A stretch of DNA of 64,000 nucleotides from Roridomyces roridus (taxonomy: Eukaryota > Basidiomycota > Agaricomycetes > Agaricales > Mycenaceae). The position numbers were made by a program, and so were the translations under genes. The stretch spans positions 682,001 through 746,000 of the forward strand of contig JARKIF010000014.1 in assembly GCA_029378245.1 (NCBI GenBank). The letters run 5' to 3'. Shown here piece by piece: positions 49,562 through 61,522 of the stretch (its first letter is position 1; each line of letters opens with the position of its first letter). The notes below the pieces were generated by a model, which worked only from the letters and a program-made list of their open reading frames with translations, was not told where the DNA came from and did not search any database.

Positions 49562-52067
49562 ATGCGCCTCTACGCACACACCCGGGCTCAGCTCGCGGCC
49601 TTTGCGCGCCAGTACAAGCCGCTGCCCTCCGACAGCTACGATGTCGACGAGGACGACCAAGCCCGCGTTCCTCAGGAACTCGTGGACGAGGTCACCACGC
49701 TTCTCGGTGACGAGCAGGAGGACAAACTAAAAGTCCTCCTCCAACACACGTATGGAATGGACGAAGAGACCGTCGAGCATTGTGTACTAGACTTGATGCA
49801 CAAGCATCGCGACGACGAGGCGGGCGTTCCCTTCCTCTTCCTCACCCCAACTCGCAGACCCATATCCCGCCCTTCTTCGCGTGCCTCTGCTCGCCTGCGC
49901 CCAGATACACCACCAACTTCGCCATTGGGCCTGGTGTTTCGCAGGCCACACACGCCTGCTACATCACCGCTGGCACCGGTGACAGCAGCCTCGTATATGA
50001 CCGCCAAGTCAGACAGCAAGCCAGCCTCCCCACTGGCTTCCCCGGTTCTCTCCTTGTCGCATATACCGCAGTTCATCGCGCCTCAATTCACCGCGAGTTT
50101 GCCCTCGTCCCCGTTGTCCTCGCCTCGTCTGCTAAATGCCAAGGCCAACGAATTCAAGCCGATCCAGCGGCCACTCTCTGCCGCGGCCTCCAACCCCAGT
50201 GCACTGCGGGCAGAAACACCGTCGCCCGACATGTGGTCCCACAGTCCCCTGCGCTCTAGTATAGCAATTGCTGCGCCACTGATCCCCGAGCGCTCACTAA
50301 CCCCGAGTTCGTCCCTGCGCTCTTCCATGCTCCTCGGAGAGGATCTAGAGGACGAGGAAGACGATCCGTTCGACCCATTCACCGCGAAAACACTGCCCCG
50401 TGCATTCCATTCGCTGGCAGTCGCTGACTACGACGCCCAGTGGTCCAATTCATCCACCTCCAATTCCTCACGCTCCCCCGAGTCTCACTTTGACCCTGGT
50501 TCGGGCGGCTTTTCTCCGCCAGAGGACAATGCCGAGATGGACGCTGCTGCCGCAGCAATGCTCACGGAAGGCATGACGCCGTTTGACGTTCTGTCCTCCG
50601 TATTCGGCAATTCTCTGGCACCCTCCGAGCTGGAAAACGCATTAGTCGTCAATGGATACGAATTTGAGCGTGCTATGGCCTGGCTCGTAGACCGCGCGCC
50701 TCCCACCTCGCCACAACCTGCGCCACAGCTCCGAATTCAGCAAATGGGTGGTCGTGTCACCGTTGTTGCCCGGGATCCTGCACGGGGCCGAGGTGACGGC
50801 CGTACCCCTCCACGCTATGTCAACGGTCGGCCGGCCCAGGGTGGAAATCGTGTCTGCCGTTACTTTGTCGCGGGCGAATGTCTCCGAGCGGACTGCCGTT
50901 TCAGGTAAAGATTCCCGTCCTTCGACTATTATTAGAGTACTGAACTTGACTAGCCATGACCTGGAGCGTGCTCTGTGTCGCTTCTGGCTGCGTGGAACAT
51001 GTGCCAAGAACGAAAACTGCGAGTTTTTGCATCACTTGCCCAAGGATGTGGACATGTCCAGTCTGAGCGCCGCCATGGCGCGTGCCAACGTACCTCCTGG
51101 CACCGGGCCTCTGGCAGCCATGCATCCTGCTCTGCAGGTGGATGAATTTCCTGCTCTGGACGCAGGAAAGGCGCGTCGTGGGGGATATGCTCACCCAGGC
51201 CAGTCGCGCTTTGCTGCAGCCGTCAAAAAGTCTGGCCCAGTGAATGGCTCTGCAGATCCTGCGGCACGGCGCGAGGCCATGGGACCATCTGCGGACAATT
51301 TGTATCAGCCTTCGGCGATCGTTGCTCCTCGGCCCTCGCCGCGTCTGAAATTGCGACCGCCAGCTTTACTGCCTACGCTTCCGACTGGACCCGCGTTGAG
51401 CAGCTTGTACACTGCTTATCGTTCTCGGGCGTTGCAGCTCGGGGCTGCCCGCAATGCGTGTCTCTCTCGTGCGGCGGACGCGTGGCGTCGTGGCGATGGA
51501 GCTGCTGCGAAGCGGTTTTCTCGGGAGGGGCATGAGCTGAACGACAAGATGGGGCGCGAGATGACCGAGTCGGCCGGCAGACTTGTGCGTGAGCGGGCGC
51601 GAGTTGCCGAGGAAGCCGTGCGTGCTAGAGACGCGGGATGGTCCGATGATCCGGGTGATCGCACGGCGCGCGGGCGTAGCTGTGGCGGTGGACTCGGTGT
51701 CGTTCTGGGTGTTGCCCCTCGCTCGGTGGGGGAGGCCACTTCCACGGCGGACGAGCGCACCGAATGTGTGCTTGATCTGCATGCATTGCACGTGAACGAG
51801 GCGACTGAGGTGCTGGAGGAATTTTTACTTGCTGTGAGTTTTCTTTTCTTCCTTGTTTCTTGGCTGAACTCGTTTCTGCAGTTGGAATCGGAACATTTTT
51901 ATGGACTTGCTTATATCGTGGTTGGTGAAGAGAAGCACACGGCTCAGAATCCGCATGGAGCACGGCTTGGGACTGGGGTACGTGAATGGGTTCACCGCTG
52001 GGGCTACCCGTGGTCTGAGCGCGACGGCATTATATGTGTCGACGCGCTCACGCATGCCGCCGAGTGA
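49562..52067 (+). CDS. CCCH zinc-finger protein with DUF1771 and SMR domain
   Basis: Exons 49562-50904, 50954-51833 and 51882-52067 give 802 residues in phase. In order: an N-terminal helical part (VDEVTTLLGDEQEDKLKVLL), a long Ser/Pro-rich region, a CUE/UBA-like helix set (TPFDVLSSVFGNSLAPSELE), two CCCH fingers split by the first intron (CRYFVAGECLRADCRFSH and CRFWLRGTCAKNENCEFLH), a DUF1771 helix (YRSRALQLGAARNACLSRAA) and a C-terminal SMR domain (CVLDLHALHVNEATEVLEEF, later VVGEEKH). SMR domains are nucleases or nucleic-acid binders, so a role in mRNA quality control is likely but not proven here. Confidence 0.93.
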
Positions 52068-52587
52068 GTAGAGGGAAAAACACGTAGAATGCTTTCGGAT
52101 TTCGTTAAAAAAAAGATAGTGTATTTTGTAGCTCCGTGGAATCAATTTAATGGATGTGCTTTTATCTTGGGCTTTGAGAGCGCGTCGCGGTATTTCGAAT
52201 ACCGTGACGCGTCTCGATCGCGAGACGGATGCCCTGAACGCAGGTACAGGTACAAGCTGTCGGAAATTTGACTTTGGGCCAGTACTCCTGCCAGTACAAT
52301 CCAAATGCGCCACTCGTAATTGAGGCAGATAATAGTACATAGCACTTGTGGTAGATTGCCATGATTGGAGTAAGTGTGAAACCGGTATTACGGGCAATCC
52401 CAGCGCCGAAATGGCTACCTGAAGTAGGGAATGGTAGAGATCAAGCTGGACGTGTGGGGAAGCATGTGAGGCGGGCAAGCGGGCAGTACTTGTTTGTTCC
52501 GTCGTTAGGGGAGCATATTCACTGTCTCTCTCTCTTCACTTTTTCATGATTTTATGACCGACTGCTAGTCCAACTACCACCACCACC
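52068..52587. other. intergenic region with palindromes
   Basis: 520 bp with no supported gene. It contains the inverted repeats at 52181-52227 described separately, and a TC-rich stretch at 52518-52545 before the next gene. An A-rich run at 52105-52115 lies shortly after the SMR gene stop. Confidence 0.45.
52181..52227. repeat. two adjacent inverted repeats
   Basis: 52181-52211 is a 31-bp hairpin sequence: 14-bp arms (CGCGTCGCGGTATT and its near-complement, one mismatch) around TCG. It runs directly into 52210-52227, a second hairpin with 7-bp arms (CGTCTCG / CGAGACG) and a 4-nt loop. Such paired palindromes could be a DNA-binding site, a transcript 3' hairpin or the end of a small mobile element; none can be shown from this copy alone. 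Confidence 0.7.
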
Positions 52588-53953
52588 ATGTCCGACGAGC
52601 AGTTCGAGCCCATTCCTCTCGGGAAGCCTCAGAAGCCCCGCTATTCAATCGACTTGTCTCTCGAGCTCGAGAGCCAGCTCATGGAGTCACCCCCTCCGAC
52701 TCCCGCCGCCCACGTCACCCCGCCCCAGCAGCATATAATGCAGATGCCCGATATCGACCCACATGTCCTGGCCCATATTATCAGCCAGCTGCGACACCAG
52801 CTCACTGACATGACGAGGGAGCGGGATGATCTCCTTGGTTTGCTATCCGTTGCACATACCAAGGAGGCCCAGATGGAGGACACGCTTCAGGCCATCACGG
52901 AGAAAGCAATGTCCCTCGAGGAGTCCCTTTCAGAATCCCGCAAGAAGAACAACGACGATGAGGAGGCCATCTCCTTATTGCGAACAAAGGTCGAGGAGAG
53001 TCGGTGAGTAGTTACAACACTAGTCTCCACGTATGCTCATCTCTCGCAGACGGGGACTTATGCGCCTACAAGCTGAAAGCAGTCGCCGGCCAGCCGCCCT
53101 CGACACGAATCGAGCAAACGCCCCCTCTTCATTCATGGGCCCGCCATCCTCAAAGCGCGCCTCCTTTACACCCCTCACTGGCTCTTTTAACGCCAAACCG
53201 AATGCCCACCGCCGCATCTCCTCTGTCTCCGACTCGCATGTCTCCCTTTCTGTCCCCGACCCGAGCGAAGCCGCCTCCCAACCAAACCGACGCATGTCAG
53301 GTTTCTTTGCCCGAGCGTCCCCGCCAAGGCAAGCATCCCCAGACGATGAACTGGAAAAGCTCCGCAACGAGCTGCGTAGCTCGCAAGCTGCCCTCGAAGA
53401 GACCCGTGCGGAACTCAGCGAGGCGACCGAGGCACGCGAGGCCTCTGATAGCTGTGTCACCGCGCTCCGCGCTTTCATCACAGAGAACAATATTGCTGGT
53501 GCTGTGAAACTACCACCGCTACCCGTTGGAACGACGGGCGAGGAACCAGACACGCAAAAGAAGGGATGGGGGTTTAAGCTGTGGAAGGTTGACACGACCG
53601 TCAAGGGTGCGCCAGGACCGCCGTCATCAAACGCGACCGCGTCGCCCGTCATTGGCCCCACTGGGGGTGCGACACCAGTAGCAGGTGCCCCTCTCTCTCG
53701 CAAGATAACAGGGTTCTGGGGCTCTCGCGGGAGCATCTCGAGTACCGAGCAACATCGGCAGTCGGTTTATAGCGTGTCCGACGCGTCGTCGGTGGCTGAG
53801 CCCATCAGCCCTACGAGTTTGGGTGGAGGTGCAGATGTACGGGTCCGGGATGTGAATGGATCGCCTGAGATGGCTGGGACGCCCGAGGATATGAAGCCGT
53901 CGATGCCCATACAGGGCGACGATGTGATGAGTTTACGGTCAGAGGGTATTTGA
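52588..53953 (+). CDS. coiled-coil protein of unknown function
   Basis: Two exons, 52588-53003 and 53050-53953, give 439 residues in phase. Start MSDEQFEPIPLGKPQKPRYS. Residues ~65-145 form a strong coiled coil (LRHQLTDMTRERDDLLGLLS, KKNNDDEEAISLLRTKVEES); a second one is near residue 245 (ELEKLRNELRSSQAALEETR). The rest is Ser/Pro/Gly-rich and disordered, with phosphorylation-like RRISSVSDS and a tail with VYSVSDASSVAEPISP. This looks like a fungus-specific scaffold or trafficking adaptor; no family name is recognised. Confidence 0.85.
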
Positions 53954-55119
53954 GGAGGAGGAGGTAATTCTTTATATAATATTCAGTCTTTAACATGCAT
54001 GCACGACTAGACATCGATTTTGTTCAGTATTCACGACACATAAGTATTACTTGGAGAAAGATGGGTGGACTCGCCGTCACGATGTGGCGCTTTGATCTTG
54101 ACCATATTACCCGTCGCGCATTTCATATCCGCCCATTTCTCGCGCTGCTCTCTCGCCGCTGGACGTTCCCGACGTCTTTCACGCGACAAACACGCTCCGG
54201 GACCGCCTGCCCTCTGCTCTAATGTCCATTGAATATCTTTCTTTCGCTCTCTACTGGATTTATGCGTGTCTCCTATGCCGTATCCCATCTTCGAAGTCGC
54301 CTTGACTCTACTTCTGGTGTCGTTACCAGTTTCTGTGTTCATCTGACTACCCCGAGTTGAGCGAAGTCGACCGGCGAGCCCCTCCTATAACGGCGTTCCG
54401 ACTCCCCTTCTCGATCCTGGCGCGCTGGAATCCTCTGCCTTGCCATCGCGTTGTGCCTGCTGTTTTGACCCTCAAGTGCAGAATGCTCTGGCTTCGAGGG
54501 CTCTTTTGTGCGCGTCTCCAGCCCTTTTAGACGCTTTCGCTCGAATGGTCTTGCATTTCAGTGGTGAGACGGTGGTAACCACAGTTCAACTTATCACTGT
54601 TCTCCTAGGAGGTTGCCCGCGCCAACGCTCGCCGCTGTCCCTACTCGCCGGGAAGTGTCCTACCAGTTTCTGTGTTCACCCGACCACCCCGAGCTGTTTG
54701 ACGTATTTTCCGTGCAACCTTGAACCAAATTCGTTGCATAAGTTCCCTCGCTCGGAGCTCCTGACCCACTGGGCTAGATGTCCGACCTACACATGCACAA
54801 GAAATACGCCTTGGGACAGAATCTCAGGCTCATATATGATATGAGATCATGGGCGCCCGGTCCTCGCGCCTCATATGTCCGCGGTCTTGTTCCTTCTTTC
54901 CTCTGTCCAAGAGGACGCGGGGACGCTGGCATCAATACTTGCGGATATCCGAGGTCGGATTTGGTTCGGGTAGATTGCAGGTGTCGGGCGATACACGTGC
55001 TCTACATAGAGTAATGCAATCAGCAACAGATGCGGGGAAGTCAAAGAACACAGCACCGGCCCTTTAATGCCACTTGTACATTAACGGACTTCTCTTTCAC
55101 TCCCATCTTGTCCGCGCCC
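53954..55119. other. long intergenic region
   Basis: 1166 bp without a supported gene, the longest gap in the window. Open frames on both strands are short and show no motif or splicing pattern. It contains a dispersed pair of ~37-bp direct repeats (54324 and 54661). It may carry an undetected non-coding transcript or regulatory DNA of the Zn2Cys6 regulator that follows. Confidence 0.5.
54324..54697. repeat. dispersed direct repeat pair in the intergenic gap
   Basis: A segment starting TACCAGTTTCTGTGTTCA at 54324 recurs at 54661, matching over about 36 bp with four C/T changes. All four differences are C/T transitions, which in basidiomycetes and other fungi can reflect cytosine methylation and deamination of repeats. 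The copies are 337 bp apart in the same orientation. Confidence 0.65.
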
Positions 55120-58100
55120 ATGTCCAGTCTTCCGGTCAAGAGGGATGGCCAGACCTCCCCCGACGGTCTCAAGAAACGATCCCGTAAAGGTCAATCAGCT
55201 CCCTGCCCATGCTTCCGTGTTTTTTGATGGAATATGTTTTCCCCCAGGAGCAGCGAGATTATCTTGCGCCGAGTGTAGACGTCTCAAGCTGCGCTGCGAT
55301 CGCGCGATTCCCTGTGGCTCTTGTATCAAGGTTGGCTCCATACTACACTGTTTGGGCGGGGCACTCACCGTTATCTATCCAGCGTGGATGCGGCGCCATT
55401 TGCCCTGATGTAGGGTTCGTCTGCCTTGGCCAACACTCAACTCATCATCGCTCCAGGGCTCTCTTACGACGGGGCAGGGAAACAGATTCGTCCTTGCATC
55501 CACCCAGGAACTGCACGAAAAGATATCCGAGCTCGCCAATCGCGTGCGTGAGCTCGAGGACGCCCTCCGCTCCTCGCATGCGCACCTCTCAAACGAGCAA
55601 CATCCCCTTCTCTCTGAGGAGTTGCTGCGCATAAAAGCGCCCCTGCAGCGTGAAATGCCCACGACACGCAACCAGCAACCGGGACATTATATCAAGGAGG
55701 AGGAGCACAACCCGGATGTCGTTGATGCCTTTGGCTCGCTCTCGATCAGCCTCTCCGGCGGCGCAAAGTATTTTGGCACCACCGCCAACTCGTGGGTACG
55801 TTTCATGGCCACCTTCTTTTTTCTCCGTTTTCTGCGCGATTTCGCTCAAAGCTGGCCTTAGTACTTCCTCCAGGTGCGTTCTGCCCACGCTTCGCGAATA
55901 CTACCCAAAATGACATCTTTTTCTTAAGAATGAGACAGCGGAGGGGGAGGAGCCGGAGGATGACCATCTGCTGAGCTTGCAGAGCGTGCTTCCCGCCCAC
56001 ATACTCACCCGTGCCGCCGCGTTCCCCATCTCGCCCGTCACCCCGCCTGCACACGAGGGCGAGTCCCTGCGCTCACTGTTTTGGTATCTGCCCCCTGGCG
56101 CAAAGGCCGCAGCTCTTCGCGACATATATTTTACGCATGCGGCATGGATGTAGGTGGCCCCACACTATTATTACGCGCCCCAACTGCCTGCCCTGCCTTC
56201 TAATAACATCTAACTCCCTTCGCCAGGTACGCTCCTATATCGCCGGAATCGTTCGAGGCCGAGGTCTACACGCAGTTCTACGACCCGAATGCCACTCCCC
56301 CGAGCGATCAACCGCTGTATGCGCACCGTCTGTCCCTCCTGTTCATCGTTCTCGCAATCGGGACACTCATGGACACGTCTGAGCCGGCGTACAATCTCGA
56401 GGCAGAAAAGTACCACCAGTTGGCTCGTGCCGCGTATGTCGATTTGGAACGACCCATAGTGCGCCCCCTGATGACGAAACAGGCTTTTCCTCCATTCGTT
56501 TTTCGACCAACCGACCATTACCGCCGTACAAGCTCTGGTGGGTCGAGTATACTTTAATTGGGGACCGGTTGACGTTTTTGCAGTTCTTGATGGCGTACTA
56601 CCTTTTCCTGGCTGACCGCCACGGCACCGGCTCGGGCGCGCGTTGGGCAATTATGGGTATTGCTGTCAAGGTGGCTCAGAGTGTGAGTAGACTCCTTTCT
56701 TGTTCGTCTCCGCTCATACCTCGTTGCAGATTGGACTACGTAAGCCGGCGGGTGCCCCCGAAAGCCCTATTACTCACTCTCTTCTAGACCGGGATAGTGG
56801 ACGGTGGAAGGTTGATTCTACCGAGACGCAGCGGCGGCGTGAACTCTTCTGGGAGGTGTGTACGAATTCGAATTCATCATTGCCGTTCTCAACTCCCTCC
56901 AGCTGTATACCTATGACTCTTGGCAATGTTTAACATTCGGTCGGCCGACGTCGTTCGCCCTGGCACATGTAGACTGCAAGATGCCGCAGTCGAGCGAGCC
57001 TTCAGACGACCAAGCCTGTGGGTTTCTATCTGCCATTCTTTTTTTACTCGCTGACCGACTCCCACCAGTCTACGCGTGGAAACACCGATTCTGTTCCGAG
57101 TGCATGATTTTACTGCATGACCAAGCGTTTGGTGCAAAAACGCCGACGTACGCTACCGTGCTGCAGCTCGACCGCAAAATGCGCGCCTTCCCCGTCCCGC
57201 CCATTCTCCAAGTCGCGGGCTTTGGTAGCTCTGAGCCGCGAAGTAGCGGCTACCCCGAGACGATCATGTTGACTCTGCAGCGACATATTGTTCTCGCGAT
57301 TCGTGAAATGAGTGCGTGACGTTTTTGCCGTGTGGCGCATATCCGCTGACCCAGTATAGACCTGCTCTATCTTCATCGCAGTTTCTTTGCGCGTGCGATC
57401 AGCGACCACCCAAAAGATCCGCTTGGGAGTCCTTACGGTACCTCGGTCATTGCAGCTTATCGCAGTGCGGGATCTCTGGTGGCGCTCATGCGAAACCTCC
57501 ACAGCCAACTCAAGGAACCGAGTGAAAGAATCTGGTCAGTGTTGTTTTTATCCCGACGCCAATTCATTCCGTTGACGGGTGGCATGAAAGGTTCTTGTGG
57601 ACACACATGTTCTCCTGCGCGATCATACTAGGGAGTATCGTTACCCGGTGCCCATCAATGAGCTTGGCTCCTTCGGCCCTTGTGCAGCTCGATTCAGCTT
57701 GTGAATTGTTCTCCAAAGCCGCGCGGGGCTTCCGCGCGGTCAAGGTCCTCGTAAGTTGTCAGTTTTGCGACGTGACAGTGGGCTAAGTTTTTTTTCCAGA
57801 ACATCATGTTACGGCTGCAGGAAAAGGCACATCTCAGTCTCGAGGACTTCCGAAAGGGTAAGCTGTCGCCTTCAGCGCGTCGTATCACGCCAGACTCGCT
57901 TTCGCCGGTGGAGGAGAATGATGAGCTGTCAACACTGGGCGGAAAAACGCGCTTGGTGGCGAAAAAGGAACCAGTGTCGCCGCTGCTGCTGGATCGTTCA
58001 CCGACGTCGCACAACCCCGTCGTTCCGCTGCCACTGTCGCCGTCGTTGAATGAGCAGGTGCACCCGAGCGTGCTCGAGTATCTGAACACGTTCCAGCAGC

Positions 58101-58492
58101 CAGGTTCTGGCCACTCCTCGTACTCGGACGTCGAGGTCGACCTCTCACCCGTGTCCATGTATGGCATGTCGGCGATGCCAACCTCTTCGACGTCGTATCA
58201 CTCGGACTCGTCCTATCTGTCCCAGTCACCGACACAGATGGACTCGCAGCTGTTCCACCAGAACCATGCATCGCAACGGTCCTCGCACGCAATGGGCAAC
58301 GGAAACGGGAACAACGTCTCTTTCCCTCAGTACTTCCCCGTGTACGACTACAGGACGGGCAACATGAGCGACGGCTACGCGCCGATCCTGGACATCAACC
58401 CCATGCCGGGCCAGCGACGCTCGTCCGGGTCTCCCGACGGTAACATGCACTCGTCGATCTGGCAGGACTTTGTAGGAGATGTAATGAACTAG
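55120..58492 (+). CDS. Zn2Cys6 transcription factor, related to the one at 39-42 kb
   Basis: Start MSSLPVKRDGQTSPDGLKKR. The cluster LSCAECRRLKLRCDRAIPC and GSCIKRGCGAICPD carries six cysteines, then SLTTGQGNRFVLASTQELHE and a coiled coil (ISELANRVRELEDALRSSHA). The Fungal_trans region includes RDIYFTHAAWMYAPISPESF, LFIVLAIGTLMDTSEPAYNL, ARWAIMGIAVKVAQSIGLHR, YTYDSWQSLTFGRPTSFALA and WTHMFSCAIILGSIV. The Ser-rich C-terminus ends SSIWQDFVGDVMN. About ten introns interrupt it. Motif order and spacing match the minus-strand regulator at 39284-42344, so the two are paralogs. Neither the ligand nor the target genes can be read from sequence. Confidence 0.9.
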
Positions 58493-58597
58493 GTGTAACT
58501 AACTTGTATGTATGGTATGTAAAGTAGCGCTCGTTTGTTTGTTTTCTTGATATAATCCGAGTTTGTGTTTTTGAACTGTATGCATTGCAAGAATATT

Positions 58598-58976
58598 CTA
58601 CCGCTTCTTGGCCAATCTCCTGCTGTCCGCTGTGGAAAAAAAAATGTAAGAAAATGGTGACCGACGCGGAAAGCCACGTACCTTTCGACTTGGTCTTTTT
58701 AGGCGTCCCCTTGCCTCTCCGCTTCTTGTCCTCGACATCTTGCACCCGCTGTTCCTCGTACTCATTCACAATGCCGAGTTCTGGGTATTGCCTCGCGATC
58801 TGGGAGAGGTTGATCGTCTTGGGTAGTACTGCATCATCGCAGGCCCACGCAGGTTTGCGCGCAGATATTTGGCGCCAGTTCGGAGGTTTCGTGGGTTGTA
58901 GGCCGTCTGGAATATTTCGCTACGCAGCCGCGTGAGGGCCTTTAATTTCGAGGGCAGCACCCTCAGTGCGTCCATC
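58598..58976 (-). CDS. MRPS33: mitochondrial small-subunit ribosomal protein mS33, one frame break
   Basis: Start 58976, MDALRVLPSKLKALTRLRSE, then IFQTAYNPRNLRTGAKYLRA and NLRGPAMMQYYP, the mS33 core. After YYP one base is missing near 58820: in the next frame the protein continues KTINLSQIARQYPELGIVNE, then YEEQRVQDVEDKKRRGKGTP and, after an intron, the typical basic end DSRRLAKKR with stop at 58598. The product would be about 108 residues, the family size. It is part of the mitochondrial ribosome. The gene lies tail-on to the GMC gene upstream on the same strand. Confidence 0.85.
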
Positions 58977-59027
58977 TTGGCGCAAAACACGCGTGATGTG
59001 ACAACATATACAAATAGTCTCCTATTT

Positions 59028-61425
59028 CTACGACAACTCGGCTTTCATCTCTTCGGCCAGCTTCTCCGCGATGGCAAAGCACCCACCGGCCTGCGAATTC
59101 CGGTCAGTTCATGAAGAATAAAGAAGACGAGAAGAAGAACCGTGTGGCCCGAGAGGATCTCGGGGAAGATTGAGGCATCGCACACACGAAGACCTTGGAT
59201 GCCGTAGACACGAAGCTTCGAGTCTACAACCCCGTTCTGCTCCGGAGGAGCCATACGACAGGTGCTTGTCGGGTGGTATACCGTCTCCACGCGGTCACGT
59301 ACAATGTCGCGGATTTGATCGTGCGTTTTGAGGTGCGTGGCGTGGTCCAGCTCCGGGTCCAAGTATTTGTGGTCAACATAGGCATCCATTTCCTTCGCAT
59401 GTGCAATTTTAAGCAAGAGTCGGAAGCCCCGAGCGAGCTTCTCAAGATCATCTGGGTTCTGCAGGTAACTGTAGAACCGACCGGTGAGCAAACAATGTCT
59501 CGACGGTATTCTAGAACCGCCTACTTCGGGTTGATGCTGGGTAGGACCCACGGGTCTGCAGATTTCAATAACACCTCTCCCTTGCTCGTCGGACTGTCGA
59601 AAATATCAGGACCATGCTGGAACTGTATCCACAGAACTTGCCGAACTAAATAGCAATGAAGCCCAAAGGTATGCATATCGAATAGTACGGCTCCATGGTC
59701 CTAATCTCCGGATTAGAGTCGTACTTGAACGAGCTTCTATACGCACCTTATAAGCGAGCGAATTGCAGAACAACTCGAGATCTGGGCTCGCAGCACCCGA
59801 TGTGCTATCTTCCAGCTTCTCTGGGAACTCGCTAGCCGGGAATAACACCGGATCGTCGGAACGAACAAACGCGGCAGAATCACCCAACTGAAAGGTACAT
59901 GAAGAACCCTTGGCAAAATAATAAAACACCAACAGTGTGCGCCAACATGCCCTTGCCAGTTAATTGATAGTACATTAACGCCTTGATGAACTTGAGGGCG
60001 GATAGAAGGGAGTTTGGCCTCAGTATCCTCGCCGAATCGTTGAGCTTGTCCTTCAAATAGACATCGACGACGGGATGATCCATCAAATGCGCTCCGACAC
60101 CTTGAAGATCGCGGACGACAGGAATGCCGCATTTCTCCAGCTGCTTAGCGGGGCCGACGCCCGACAACATCAAGATCTATTGAACCTAGAGCTTGAGAAT
60201 GCGACGATTAATGAACTGTGCACCTACGTGTGGAGAATGGAGGGCTCCTCCCGAGACAACAACCTCCTTCCGAGCGCGGACTTGATACCGCGGACCATTT
60301 GCTTTCCTCGCAAACTCGACACCAACTGCACGCGTAGCTCCACCGACCTGCTCAAACAAAATGCGAGTTGTATGGGCGTGTATAGCAACCTTGAGGTTGG
60401 GTCGGGCCAGTACGTCCTTGGTCAAATAAGCCGTTTCGGAAGAAACACGTTGTCCCTTGGGGTCGACATAGGTCACTGCGACCGCGTCAGAGAGTCCAAG
60501 TAACCGTGCTCAGGAAACCTACTGATCTAGTAATTTCAGCACAATCGAGTCAACTATTGAACAACTCACTCTGCTAGCACCAATGGGCCCCTTTGGTCCA
60601 TTGAAATCGGCCACAAACGGTATACCAACCGCCGTACAAGCTCCCAAAAACGCCTTGGAATGCTTGGACACATGGTTGAAATAGCCCACGCGCACAGGAC
60701 CACTCGAGCCCCGCTCCGCCGTATCCACCAACGGATACGCAGCGTCGGGTGTGTACTTTTCAAACTTGTTAAAGTACCGTCGCAGATTCTTCCACGACCA
60801 CGAATCGTCACCAATAATTTGCGCCCATTCGTCAAAGTCTCCTGGCGCGCCGTATTGAGCCATTTGCGCATTTATAGACGAGCATCCGCCCAGTAGTTTA
60901 GCACGCGGGAAGTATCGCTCCTGTCCTTTCGCATGCACCTGCGGCTCAGTCTTGAAGCCATAAACATGCCTCGTGCGAAACAACTTTCCAAAAGCCGAGG
61001 GAATCTGACTATACGGAAGAGCACTCCCACTGAACCCTCTTCAGCAAAGATAATAATCCAAAAAAGGGACCGAAGAACTGACCTTCCCCCAGCCTCCAAA
61101 AGGAGCACCTTGATTGACGGATCTTCGGTCAACCTCGAAGCTAACGCGCAACCCGAGGTACCTAAAAGGTTCTCAGAAACCCTTATTCGGCAGCTAGCAC
61201 TTGAGAAGCATGGGCACCTCCTCCCACAATTACGACATCATATTCAGAGGACGCGACGCTTGCGAGATCGGAAGTGTATTTGCCCCGCCCGCGCCTTCTC
61301 CTGGAGAGCAAGCGCAAGACGAGTAGAAGCGTGGCTAGAGTTCCTGTGGAGAGAAGGAGGAGGTCCGAGCGCGAGGCTACCAGAGCACCAAGTCTGGAGA
61401 GGAGCTCCATTGCAGTGTCGCCCAT
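59028..61425 (-). CDS. membrane-anchored GMC oxidoreductase (choline dehydrogenase type)
   Basis: FAD-dependent alcohol/aldehyde or choline oxidase-like enzyme. The N-terminus ([20 protein letters not shown], then [12 protein letters not shown]) is a signal anchor, unlike the cleaved signal of secreted aryl-alcohol oxidases. The dinucleotide fold is split by an intron: YDVVIVGGG then [20 protein letters not shown] and LEAGG. Also seen: [19 protein letters not shown] (GMC signature 1), [19 protein letters not shown] (signature 2), and the catalytic pair in [13 protein letters not shown] and SGHTAGGC at the C-terminus. About nine introns. Substrate cannot be assigned. In wood and litter fungi GMC enzymes often supply hydrogen peroxide. 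Confidence 0.9.
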
Positions 61426-61522
61426 GATGAACGACAGGAGAAAGTTCGGAGACTGTCTCAACGTTGATCATCTACCCCAGACCCCGCACCAAATAACATA
61501 TGTCAAAGAAATACACCCGCGT

